From assembly GCA_964546565.1 (NCBI GenBank), contig CAZJKC010000009.1, positions 1 through 41,065 of the forward strand: a DNA stretch of 41,065 nucleotides, given 5' to 3'. Positions 25,080 to 34,900 of this stretch are shown one piece after another. The notes under the pieces were generated by a model. That model was given only the letters and a program-made list of their open reading frames with translations. It did not search any database and was not told the DNA's origin. How positions within the stretch are numbered: the stretch's first letter is position 1; each line of letters opens with the position of its first letter. The stretch is from CAG-826 sp964546565. Its GTDB lineage: Bacteria > Bacillota_I > Bacilli_A > RFN20 > CAG-826. The position numbers were made by a program, and so were the translations under genes.

Positions 25080-27428
25080 ATGGAATTTGATTTATCGCAA
25101 ATTGAGAATGCTTTAATTATTGCTCCTTATGATGAGCATAAGTATTTTTTGTTATGGCGTGAACGTTATCCATCATTATCTTTTAAATTGATGACTAAAG
25201 AAGAAGTAATATCTTCTTATTATGGATCATTAAAGAAAGATGCCTGGCTTGAATATATGGCAACACACGTTGATTTATCGCTTTCATCAACGCAATTATA
25301 TTTAAATGAGGCTCTTAAAATAATTGAAGATCATCAAGACGAGCAAGTTCATGCTTTATGGAATATAAAGGAAGAATTGTTGAAAAATGGTTTGATTGAA
25401 AAAAAAGATTATTTTGATTATTTTTTAAAGAAACAAAAAATTGTTATCTTTGGTTATGAATTTGATCAAGAACTTGAAAATCTCTTAAAAAAAGAAGGGA
25501 TTAGCTATTCTTATTTACAATTAAATTACGAATGTAAAAAAAAGACAGTCAATGTTTATCAAACAATTGAAGAAGAAATATCTGGTGCTTTTCAAAAAAT
25601 AATTGATTTATATATGAACGGTATTTCGTTAGATAAAATACATATTATTTATAAACAAGAGTGCTATGATTTTCCTTTAGTAAAATTAGCTAAAGATTTT
25701 GCTTTACCGCTTGAATCACCATATCAAGAATCGATTTTAGACACGGAAAAGGCTCATGTTTTTTTAAAACAATATCAAGAAGATGTAGAGCAAGCTTTTG
25801 CTCAAGATAGTGAAGTTAGTCGTTTTTTAAATACTTATTATAACCAATATAAAGAAAGAATAAGTGATAAAGGAAAATGGCTAGAGATTTTTTCATACTT
25901 ATTAAAAAAAGAAAAAATAATTAATAATCATTACGAACAAGAGATAGATTTCAGTTCTCGTCATTTATATCATGATGATGAATATGTTTTTATTTTAGGC
26001 TTTGAACAAGGATGCTTCCCTTATATTTATCAAGATGAAAGTTATTTACCTGACATTGTTAAAGCCGCTATTGGACAGGCGACTTCTAAACAAATGAATA
26101 AACGCGAGAAAAAATTAATTGACATTCTTATATTTGCTAATAAAAATATCTTTTTATCATATAAAAAAGAGGCTCTTGATGGTGTTCATCATCCGTCAAT
26201 TCTTATTCAAACAAGAGAAATGGAAACAATTCCATCAAAGTTAGATAATTATTGCTATTCTTTAGCGTATGCTCAAAAAAGATGGTGCTTATTGCGTGAT
26301 TATGAGCGGAAATATGGTGTTAAAGAAATTGAAACTACTCGTTATATTAATACACAAAAAGCCGATTATTTATCATTTGATCCGACTTTTAAAGGGTCAC
26401 AATATTATGATATTGATCAATTTTTAGTTCATTCTTATTCTGCATTAACTAATTATGCACAATGTCCTTATAAATATTATCTTAGCAATGTGCTAAGATT
26501 AGATCCTTTTGAAGGAAATTATTATACTAAATTGGGGGTTTTTGTTCACGCTTTATTAGAAAAGAATTTTCGTTCCGATTATTGTTTTGAAAGCGCATTT
26601 GAAGAATGCAAAAAAGAGCAAGAATGGACTAAAATGGAAGAAGTTTTTGTCAACAATCTTAAAGGCCGATTACAAGAGTTATGGGAATATAATCTTGTCC
26701 ATGTATCTTTGATGAATAATCCGCATTTTATTTTAGAACAAGAATTATCTTTTGTTGTATCAGAACCGTATCAATTTAAAGTTAAAGGCTTTATCGATAA
26801 AATTGTGGTGCTCGGTCAAAATCAAGATAATGTTGTTCTTGTTGATTATAAGACTGGAAAAGATAAATTTGATCCGGGATATGTAGAATTCGGACATAAT
26901 ATGCAATTACCAATTTATGGTTTGTTAATAAAAAACAATGAACATTTTTCAAATCATCAAATTGTAGGAATGTATATACAACATGTTATGCCTTTATACG
27001 CTAGAGCCACGACTCCGATTAGTGAAATTATGAAAGATCCCCAAAAAAGAATTTCTGATTATGCTTTACAAGGCCTATCATTATTAGATATTGAACGCTT
27101 AGAAACCTTTTGTCCTTACGAAACATGGCCTTATTATCTTAAAGGAATTACTTTTAGAAATGATGGAAGCCTTTCGGGAAGGTCATTAAAAAGATATATT
27201 TCAGACTATAGTGTTTGGGAAGGTTATTTAAATGAGACAATGGAATATATTAAAAAGGCTGATGAAAGAATAAGAAATAATGACTTCGCTATCCGACCAG
27301 TGCGCATTCAATATGTTGTGGAGCCTTGTGATAATTGCCCTTATCATGATATTTGTTTTGTAAGAGAACAAGATGTTGTAACTATTATTATAGAAAAAGA
27401 AGGTGATGATGATGCCGAAATGGACTAA
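25080..27428 (+). CDS. addB: AddB/RexB-type PD-(D/E)XK Fe-S nuclease (short form)
   Basis: Partner of AddA in double-strand break processing. The C-terminal RecB-type nuclease is clear: Asp573 in GFIDKIV and Asp589-Lys591 in VDYKTGK. The iron-sulfur staple of AddB is intact: Cys462 (YAQCPYKYYL), then Cys750, Cys753 and Cys759 with the C-x2-C-x5-C spacing. The N-terminal part is a degenerate helicase-like fold without a Walker A, as in streptococcal RexB. At 782 residues it is much shorter than Bacillus AddB (about 1160). It overlaps addA by 17 bases. Ribosome site gtgggtgag before the ATG at 25080. Confidence 0.9.
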   Translation: MEFDLSQIENALIIAPYDEHKYFLLWRERYPSLSFKLMTKEEVISSYYGSLKKDAWLEYMATHVDLSLSSTQLYLNEALKIIEDHQDEQVHALWNIKEELLKNGLIEKKDYFDYFLKKQKIVIFGYEFDQELENLLKKEGISYSYLQLNYECKKKTVNVYQTIEEEISGAFQKIIDLYMNGISLDKIHIIYKQECYDFPLVKLAKDFALPLESPYQESILDTEKAHVFLKQYQEDVEQAFAQDSEVSRFLNTYYNQYKERISDKGKWLEIFSYLLKKEKIINNHYEQEIDFSSRHLYHDDEYVFILGFEQGCFPYIYQDESYLPDIVKAAIGQATSKQMNKREKKLIDILIFANKNIFLSYKKEALDGVHHPSILIQTREMETIPSKLDNYCYSLAYAQKRWCLLRDYERKYGVKEIETTRYINTQKADYLSFDPTFKGSQYYDIDQFLVHSYSALTNYAQCPYKYYLSNVLRLDPFEGNYYTKLGVFVHALLEKNFRSDYCFESAFEECKKEQEWTKMEEVFVNNLKGRLQELWEYNLVHVSLMNNPHFILEQELSFVVSEPYQFKVKGFIDKIVVLGQNQDNVVLVDYKTGKDKFDPGYVEFGHNMQLPIYGLLIKNNEHFSNHQIVGMYIQHVMPLYARATTPISEIMKDPQKRISDYALQGLSLLDIERLETFCPYETWPYYLKGITFRNDGSLSGRSLKRYISDYSVWEGYLNETMEYIKKADERIRNNDFAIRPVRIQYVVEPCDNCPYHDICFVREQDVVTIIIEKEGDDDAEMD

Positions 27429-30400
27429 AGAGCAAGAACAAGCTATATATATTCGTGATGGTAATGTCATTGTTTCAGCAGGTGCTGGTTCAGGGAAAAC
27501 GGCGGTTTTAACTGAACGTGTTTATCAAATGATTAAAGAAGGATATGGACTTGATGAATTTATCGTTCTGACTTTTACTAACGCTGCTGCTTTTGAAATG
27601 CGGGAACGCATTCGCTTAAAACTACTTCAAGATCCAAAATATCAAGAGATTGCCGATGAAGTTGATACTAGCTATATTATGACTTTCGATGCCTTTGCCT
27701 TATCTTTAGTCAAAAAGTATCATTATCTTTTAGGCTTAGATCCCGATATTTCTATTTGTGATGAATCGTTAGTCATAATTCAAAAATATCACGAGATAGA
27801 TAAAATATTAGATGAATTATATAATAATCCCACCCCGGCTTTTGAACATTTTATTTATAATTTTTTAATACGTGATGATCGACTTTTAAAAGAAACACTT
27901 TTAAAAATTGATAGGATGGTTGATTTAAAAATCGATGAAGACCAATTTTTTAATACTTATTTTGATATTTATTTCAATGAAGAAAAAATCAAAGAGGATA
28001 TCGATGAACTTTTCCGATTAATGAGAAGAGAAATAGAGTTTTTGTTAGAAGCCGCTAATGAATTAGAAATAGATAAGGATCGAGAAAAAATTGTTGATTT
28101 TCTTATGCCTTATATGAATACTAAATCTTATGATGAAATGTATGAATTATTGAAAGTTCATTTCAAAAAACTTGATTTTCCGAAAAAAGCCCCATCAAAA
28201 AAAGGCGAAATTCTTGACGAACAGTACTATAAGGTACGTCGTGATAGGATAAAAAGATATTTTAAAAAACTTGTAGAAATTGCTTATTTAGGGCCAAAAG
28301 AGGAAGCTTTAAAAAGTTATTTATCGACACGTGGAGATGTTGAATTATGTTTAGAACTTGTGAAAAAACTACGCCAGAGAATGAATGTTTTTAAAAGGAA
28401 AAACCATATTTATACCTTCAATGATATCGCCAAATTTGCTTTAAAGATTATTGATTTCCCTATAGTGAGAGATAATTTACAAAAGAAAATTAAAACGGTC
28501 ATGGTTGATGAATATCAAGATACTTCGGATATTCAAGATTATTTTTTATCGAAAATATCAAATAATAATTTGTATATGGTTGGGGATATTAAACAATCGA
28601 TTTATCGTTTTCGAAACGCTAATTGCCAATTATTTTTAGATAAATATGAAAAATATGCCCGTCATGAAGGCGGTACCAAGATTGATTTAAATCAAAATTT
28701 TCGTTCTCGTCCAGAAGTTATAGCTGATATTAATAAGATGTTTGTTCATCTTATGACATTAGAATATGGTGGGGCTAATTACGCTAAAGACCACATTATT
28801 TTAGCGGGCAATAAAGCATATACCACGACTGGTAAAACTAATGAAAATTATAATGTTGAAGTTATTCATTATTATGAAATTGTTAAATCTTTAGAGTATG
28901 AGATATCTTTGATTGCCGAGGATATTTTATCAAAAGTGCATAGTTTCCCTGTTTTTGATAAGAGCAGTGAACAATTCCATCCGGCTAATTATCGTGACTT
29001 TGTCATTTTAGTTGAACGTAAAACAAAGTTTGATGTTTATAAAAAAATATTTGAACAATATAAAATACCGATTAGTATTGAAAAAGATGAGAGCTTGATT
29101 TCTTCACAAGCAGTTATTGTCCTGTCTAATTTATTAAAAGTGTATTCTGGCATTATTAAAAAAACTTTTGATAGTAAATTCGAACATGCTTATGCTTCTA
29201 TTTATCGTAGTTTCTTATATTGTGGTGATGATCTTAAATTAGAGCAAATGGTCATTAATAAGTCTTATCAAGAAGATGAATTATATCAACAAATCGCTCT
29301 TATTGCTAATAAAATAAAAGACCATTCTCTTTCCACTCAAGTGCGGGAATTATTATTACAAACGGATTTTGAAGCTAAGTTAGCTCGTATTGGCAATGTT
29401 GCATTAAACGAAAAGAAGGTTGAACAATTATTAGCAACCATCAAAACCATGGAACAAATTGGTTATGGGATGGAAGATTTCTTATTGTATTTAGAAAATT
29501 TGAACTCTTTTTCATTAGAACTAACATCGTCTTATCAAGATGATGGTAGCGATTCAGTTCGTTTAATGAGTATTCATAAGTCCAAGGGTTTAGAGTTTCC
29601 AATTGTTTATTATAGTGAATTAAACCATGATTTTAATATGATGGATACACAATCTAATTTTATTGCTTCGAAAGATTATGGTGTTATTGTTCCTTCATGT
29701 GTGGGCAACATTCCTTTGACGTTATATCACTATTTAGTGCGTAAAAAAGAAACAATAAATGAAATAAGTGAAAAAATCCGTTTATTTTATGTGGCGTTAA
29801 CTAGAGCAAAAGAAAAAATGATTCTATTTCATAATGATAAAGAATTGGGCCCCTTATCTATGCCCTATGCTAGATCATTAGATGATTTTCTTTTTAGTGC
29901 TTGTGTTGAACCAAAAAATCATAGTGAAAGAAGTGTTCTAGGCCCCAGTCCAATGAAATTTGGCGATGACATTGGTATCGAATCTGAACAGCCCATTTAT
30001 ATTAAAGAACATAATATTCCTCTTCAAGAAAAGCAATTACGTAAAAGAGCTTCTCTTGTCAGTGATAATGTCGATCAAGCATTATTAGATTTTGGTACAG
30101 AATTGCACTTTTTGCTTGAAATAATCGATTGGAATAATCCGGATTTATCTTTTATTAAAGATGTGAAGCAAAAAAGATATCTTCAAGCTTTTATTGAAAG
30201 TGACATAGTTAAAAAACATCAACACGATACGATATATCATGAATATTCTTATTATAATTCGATGAATCATCTTCATGGCATTATCGATTTATTGATTGTC
30301 AATGAAAAAGAAGCCATTGTTATCGATTTTAAAACGGCTTCTTTAGATGAACAAAAGTATCGTCCGCAATTGAAAACATATCAAGAGTATATTGAAAGAG

Positions 30401-30468
30401 TATTTAAGAAACCATGTTCGTTATATTTATATTCGATTATTAAAGGACAATTTTTAGAAATTAAATAA
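27412..30468 (+). CDS. addA: AddA/RexA helicase-nuclease
   Basis: UvrD-like SF1 helicase with a C-terminal nuclease, the motor of the AddAB complex. Walker A is AGAGSGKT at residues 23-30, Walker B VDEYQDT around Asp366-Glu367, motif IV/V region SIHKSKGLEFP, and motif VI YVALTRAKEKM. The C-terminal nuclease has Asp959 (GIIDLL) and Asp972-Lys974 (IDFKTA), then QLKTYQEY. At 1018 residues it is shorter than Bacillus AddA (about 1230). Several in-frame starts (GTG 27403, ATG 27406, 27409, 27412) follow the site agaagg; 27412 gives the best spacing. It overlaps addB, so it is coupled to it. Confidence 0.93.
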   Translation: MPKWTKEQEQAIYIRDGNVIVSAGAGSGKTAVLTERVYQMIKEGYGLDEFIVLTFTNAAAFEMRERIRLKLLQDPKYQEIADEVDTSYIMTFDAFALSLVKKYHYLLGLDPDISICDESLVIIQKYHEIDKILDELYNNPTPAFEHFIYNFLIRDDRLLKETLLKIDRMVDLKIDEDQFFNTYFDIYFNEEKIKEDIDELFRLMRREIEFLLEAANELEIDKDREKIVDFLMPYMNTKSYDEMYELLKVHFKKLDFPKKAPSKKGEILDEQYYKVRRDRIKRYFKKLVEIAYLGPKEEALKSYLSTRGDVELCLELVKKLRQRMNVFKRKNHIYTFNDIAKFALKIIDFPIVRDNLQKKIKTVMVDEYQDTSDIQDYFLSKISNNNLYMVGDIKQSIYRFRNANCQLFLDKYEKYARHEGGTKIDLNQNFRSRPEVIADINKMFVHLMTLEYGGANYAKDHIILAGNKAYTTTGKTNENYNVEVIHYYEIVKSLEYEISLIAEDILSKVHSFPVFDKSSEQFHPANYRDFVILVERKTKFDVYKKIFEQYKIPISIEKDESLISSQAVIVLSNLLKVYSGIIKKTFDSKFEHAYASIYRSFLYCGDDLKLEQMVINKSYQEDELYQQIALIANKIKDHSLSTQVRELLLQTDFEAKLARIGNVALNEKKVEQLLATIKTMEQIGYGMEDFLLYLENLNSFSLELTSSYQDDGSDSVRLMSIHKSKGLEFPIVYYSELNHDFNMMDTQSNFIASKDYGVIVPSCVGNIPLTLYHYLVRKKETINEISEKIRLFYVALTRAKEKMILFHNDKELGPLSMPYARSLDDFLFSACVEPKNHSERSVLGPSPMKFGDDIGIESEQPIYIKEHNIPLQEKQLRKRASLVSDNVDQALLDFGTELHFLLEIIDWNNPDLSFIKDVKQKRYLQAFIESDIVKKHQHDTIYHEYSYYNSMNHLHGIIDLLIVNEKEAIVIDFKTASLDEQKYRPQLKTYQEYIERVFKKPCSLYLYSIIKGQFLEIK

Positions 30469-30592
30469 AAATTCACGCTTTAAGAAAAACTACTTTTGGG
30501 CTTATATTTTTAATAAGGTGTAGTCAAATTTCGGCTATGCCTTTTCGTTTGTATTGAAAACTGAATTATTCCTATGCATTTAATTTGAATTT

Positions 30593-30609
30593 TTGATAAC
30601 GTTTATCAA
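30593..30609. promoter_or_regulatory. palindrome TTGATAA-cgt-TTATCAA
   Basis: Seven-base perfect arms with a three-base spacer. It shares GATAAC with the two inverted-repeat arms further downstream, so it could be a third site for the same DNA-binding protein. Function is inference. Confidence 0.3.
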
Positions 30610-30757
30610 TCTTTTCAACTTTATGAATTATTGTTTTTTTATATATTTACGTATGATTTAACAATCAAATTCTTTTTCATTTTTGGTGATTAATAGATAA
30701 TTACACTTAAAAAATAGAGTTTTTACTTTAATTCTTTTCTATTTTTACTATTTTTAC

Positions 30758-30782
30758 TGCGTCGAATGATAACATCGACGCA
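30758..30782. promoter_or_regulatory. GC-rich hairpin containing the left inverted-repeat arm
   Basis: TGCGTCGA (30758-30765) pairs with TCGACGCA (30775-30782) around a nine-base loop ATGATAACA. Bases 30763-30778 are also the inverted counterpart of 30909-30924 with one mismatch in 16. It stands out as GC-rich within an AT-rich gap. Confidence 0.45.
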
Positions 30783-30840
30783 AAATTAACGTATTTCATA
30801 AGATACTATAGCATATTTTATCAAATAAATTTTTCTAAAT

Positions 30841-30883
30841 AAAGGCATAGACTCAAGTTTTTCTTGAATTTATGCCTTTTTTT
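30841..30883 (+). terminator. intrinsic terminator or attenuator upstream of the restriction-type island
   Basis: AAAGGCATA (30841-30849) pairs with TATGCCTTT (30871-30879), and inner bases TCAAG/CTTGA extend the stem; seven T follow. It may end addBA read-through, protecting the island from it, or act as an attenuator. It lies between the two inverted-repeat arms. Confidence 0.75.
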
Positions 30884-30908
30884 GCCATTTAAATTCCTCT
30901 TTTTTACA

Positions 30909-30924
30909 TCGAAGTTATCATTCG
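30909..30924. promoter_or_regulatory. right inverted-repeat arm next to the island's start (putative operator)
   Basis: TCGAAGTTATCATTCG matches the reverse complement of 30763-30778 at 15 of 16 positions. It ends six bases before the ribosome site aaaggagg (30931-30938) and overlaps a possible -10 box. Good placement for autoregulation of a restriction-modification operon, though the binding protein is not known. Confidence 0.4.
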
Positions 30925-30942
30925 GTGCAGAAAGGAGGCCCC

Positions 30943-31941
30943 ATGACAGATATCATAACAGAAAACACAGATGTATTAGGAGATGGCTTTCTTTATTCAT
31001 ATCCGGATATTCTTAATATTTTATTAAAAGATAAAACCACAGGGAAAAACATTTTGTGGGCAACGAAAGATTATAGTCAAAATGGTGTTGGATTTAATGA
31101 ATGTGATGAGATTCAAACATATAGCATTACAGGACTTTTTGCGACAGCAATACAACCTCGTGCCACAAAGTCAAAAGATATACAAGCAATGCGTATTAAG
31201 TCTAAAGCAGAAGTTTTTACACCTTCATGGATTTGTAACGAACAAAACAATTTAATAGATAATGCCTGGTTTGGTCGAAAAAATGTATTTAACACACCGA
31301 TAGGACAAACATGGGTCAGTACAAATGAACCCATATCTTTTGATAAGAAAAAGACGTGGCATAAATATGTTGATTCTAAAAGATTAGAAATTACTTGTGG
31401 GGAAGCTCCTTATTTGGTAAGTCGTTATGATGCTGCAACAGGTACTTATTTACCGATATTACAAAGAATAGGCTTATTAGATAGAAAATTGCGCGTTGTA
31501 TGTGAGAATTGCAAAGACGAAAAAGAATGGTATAAATGGGCAATTCGTGCTTATCAAAGCGTGTATGGGTATGAATTTCAAGGAGATAGTCTTTTAATCG
31601 CTAGAGAAAACCTTTTTTACACTTTCATTGAGTATTACAAATATAAATTTAACAGAAAACCTTCTTTAGAAAAGCTTAAGAAAATTGCAAATATTATCAG
31701 TTGGAATATTTGGCAAATGGACGGTTTGACTTGTACCGTTCCTTATTCTTGTCATACTGTTGAGGTTAAAAATAGGCAAGCTTCTCTTTTTGAAAGCGAA
31801 GTTATTGAACATAAACAATGTCCAGGATGCGAAAAAGACGATATTTTTTTGCACAATGGGCTTTATTGCAAGATTAAGGATTGGCGAGATAATTCGTCAT
31901 TGCTTTACATTTCAATAATTCAAGGGAGGAGAAAAATATGA
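30943..31941 (+). CDS. methyltransferase N-terminal-half protein, 'restriction subunit M' type (332 aa)
   Basis: Carries the front half of a TaqI/Eco57I-type adenine methyltransferase. Motif X is KAEVFTPSWICN (residues 88-99), a degenerate motif I is LEITCGEAPYL (148-158), motif II-like is VYGYEFQGDSLLIAREN (207-223) and a III-like ISWNIWQMDGL lies at 252-262. No NPPY/DPPY motif IV exists in this protein. A C-terminal CPGC (293-296) with a later Cys could bind zinc. Homologues I recall are labelled restriction endonuclease subunit M. The start at 30943 has aaaggagg five bases upstream; a GTG at 30925 is less likely. The TGA stop overlaps the next ATG, so the two proteins are made together. 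Confidence 0.75.
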   Translation: MTDIITENTDVLGDGFLYSYPDILNILLKDKTTGKNILWATKDYSQNGVGFNECDEIQTYSITGLFATAIQPRATKSKDIQAMRIKSKAEVFTPSWICNEQNNLIDNAWFGRKNVFNTPIGQTWVSTNEPISFDKKKTWHKYVDSKRLEITCGEAPYLVSRYDAATGTYLPILQRIGLLDRKLRVVCENCKDEKEWYKWAIRAYQSVYGYEFQGDSLLIARENLFYTFIEYYKYKFNRKPSLEKLKKIANIISWNIWQMDGLTCTVPYSCHTVEVKNRQASLFESEVIEHKQCPGCEKDDIFLHNGLYCKIKDWRDNSSLLYISIIQGRRKI

Positions 31942-34900
31942 TGTCATATAAACCTACTGCACAATATCAACTCGTTTACATTTACACCATTCATGATGAA
32001 AAGCATGAGGGAAAATTAAAAGTCGGTAAAACAAGCTTTTCATCAACTAAAAGTGAAAAACAATTGCCTCCTAACTGTCTAGAGTTAATGAAAGCGGCTA
32101 AAGGTAGAATAAAAGAACAAACTAAAACATTAATGATAGAAGAAGGAGTAGGAGAAGGAGATTATGAGATCTTTTACGCCGAACTTGCTGTTCGTCATTT
32201 TCCATTAGAGGATGGGTCAGACGGTACGCAGATTTTTGGTGACAATGAAGTTCATGATGTATTAAAAAACTCTAATTATCATCCGTTGGTATTTAAAGAA
32301 AGCGGTAGAGATAGTGAATGGTTTCCTTCAATAACTTTAGATATTGTAATATCCGCTATTAAAGCATATAAGGATGGTTATGTCATAATTCCGTCTAAAA
32401 CATCATCAGTTAAACCCTCTAGTCAAATATTAGAAAATAAAAAACAAATCAAATTAAGAAAAGAACAAGCCGATAACGTTGCTCAAACCATTGATAACTT
32501 TAAAAGCTGCGATACAATGCTTTGGGATTGTAAAATGCGTTATGGTAAAACAATTACAGCATATGAACTTATAAAACAAATGGGATTAAAGCGTGTTATT
32601 GTTGTCACGCATAGACCTGCGGTTGAAGACAGTTGGGATACTGATCACGATTTAATGTTTAAAGATACAAATCATCGGTTTATTGATAAAACAAATGACG
32701 CACTTGACGGATACGATGAAATTAAGGACTCAAAAAATGATAAGATTTTATCTGACCTAATTCATTTTGATACACCTTTTATTTATTTTGCATCTATGCA
32801 AGATTTACGTGGTTCTATCCGCGTCGGTGGTAACTTTAATAAAAATAATGGCGTCTTTGATTTAGACTGGGAAATGATTATCATCGATGAGGCACATGAA
32901 GGAGTTCAAACTGACTTAGGTGAGGCGGTAATCAAAGAATTACAAAAGCCAAATACCAAAGTATTATCATTAACAGGTACGGCATATGGTCTTCGCAAAA
33001 ACTATGGTGATAATGTCTTTACTTGGACTTATGTAGATGAGCAAAAAGCTAAAAGAGAATGGGATGAATTGCAGCCTAATGAGAAAAATCCTTATGCTGA
33101 TTTACCAACAATGAATATTCTTACTTTCGATTTAGGAAATGCGATAGATAATTCATATCGTTACGTTACTGAAGATTCTGCCTTTAATTTTAGAGAATTT
33201 TTCCGTACATGGACAGGAAACATTGAAAATGACTTTTATCCTGTTCCCGAAGATAAGCATATTGGAGAATTTGTTCATGAAGATGCGGTTTGGTCGTTTT
33301 TGAATCTTATCACTACCGATAACGAATTGACTAATTATCCTTTTTCCAAACCAGAATATGTCAATATGTTTAAACATACTTTTTGGCTTGTTCCTGGTGT
33401 AAAAGAGGCTCATGCTTTACGAGAACTTTTAAAAATTCATCCTTTTTTTAAGCAATATAAAATTGTTGATGTTGCAGGTGACGGAGACCAAGAAGAACGT
33501 TATGATTTAGCTTTAAGCAAAGTTAAAAAGGCTATTAAAGAAAATGATAAAACTATCACTATTTCTTGCGGAAGGTTGACAACGGGTATTACGGTAAGAG
33601 AATGGACGGCTATTATGATGCTTTCTGGTTCATCAAAGACATCAGTTAATGGCTATATGCAAGCTATTTTTAGAGTACAATCTCCTGGTGTTATAGAAGG
33701 AAAGCAAAAAGTAAATTGTTATGCTTTTGATTTTGCACCCGATAGAGCCTTGCAAGTCATAGCTAATGTACATGAATTATCTTCAAAAAGTAAAAAAGGT
33801 GAAGATGGTGAAAGACAAGCATTAGGAGAATTCTTGAATTTCTGCCCTGTTATAGCAGTTAATGGTACGGAAATGCATTATTATGACGTTCCCGATTTAA
33901 TGCGTCAAATCAAACGTATTTCTGTAGAAAGCGCCATTAACAGTGGGTTTGATGATAATACTATTTATCTTTCGGACGCAGGCCTTTCTCGTTCTGATTT
34001 TGATTTGGAAATTTTAAGAAAACTTAGCGATGTTGTCGCTCCTAAGAAAAAAGGAAATAAAGATAAATTAGTGGAGATTGTAGGGAATGGTCTTACTAAT
34101 GAAGAACGGCAAAAGCTTGAACATATTAAAAAGAAGCCTAAAAAAATACTTACCGAAGAAGAAAAAGCTCTGCTTGAAAAAGAACATAATGAAAAGAAAG
34201 AACAACAGAAATTATTTGATTTATTGCGGGCTGTATCTATTAGATTACCATTGCTATTTTATGGAGCCGATGCCGATATTACGGAAATAATTAAATTAAA
34301 AGATTTTGTTAAGATCGTTGATGATGAATCTTGGGAAGAATTCATGCCTAAAGGTTTACGTAAAGAATTGTTCCTTGATATCGCAAGATATTACGATGAA
34401 GATGTTCTTGTGGGTGCGGGCTTGCGTATTAGAAAACTTGCAAAAGCAGCTGATGAATATCCGCCCACTATTAGAGCCGCTAAGATAGTAGAAATTTTAA
34501 GTAAATTCAAAAATCCTGACAAGGAAACGGTGCTGACCCCTTGGCGTGTTGTAAACATTCACTTATCGGAAACATTAGGTGGCTATTGCTTTTATGATGA
34601 AAAGTTTGAAAAGGAAATCGAAGAGCCCAGATTTGTTGAAAATGGTAATATAACCGCTGATATTTTTTTAAATTCCAATGCACATATTTTAGAACTTAAT
34701 TCTAAATCAGGATTGTATCCTCTTTATATGGCATATAGCATATATAATTTCTTATTAAGTGGCTCAGAAATAAGTCATTCATTTGAGGATTTGCAAAAGT
34801 TGTGGGCATCAGTTTTAGAAAAGAATATCTTTGTTCTTTGTAAAACGAAAATGGCTCGTAGCATTACCATTAGAACTTTAGCGGGCTATACGGGAATGAA

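Larger units (their letters stand above)
30469..30942. other. 474-base leader between addA and the restriction-type island
   Basis: No gene is seen. The stretch holds a palindrome at 30593-30609, an inverted repeat with arms at 30763-30778 and 30909-30924, and a terminator at 30841-30883. The motif GATAAC/GTTATC occurs in all three repeat elements. A poor -35/-10 pair (TTGCCA 30882-30887, TACATC 30905-30910, spacing 17) lies after the terminator. No integrase, tRNA or terminal repeat marks an insertion boundary. Confidence 0.5.

Noticed and set aside
30469..30942. CRISPR-like array in the long leader
   Set aside because: Only two inverted arms and one palindrome are present; there are no regularly spaced direct repeats and no cas genes.
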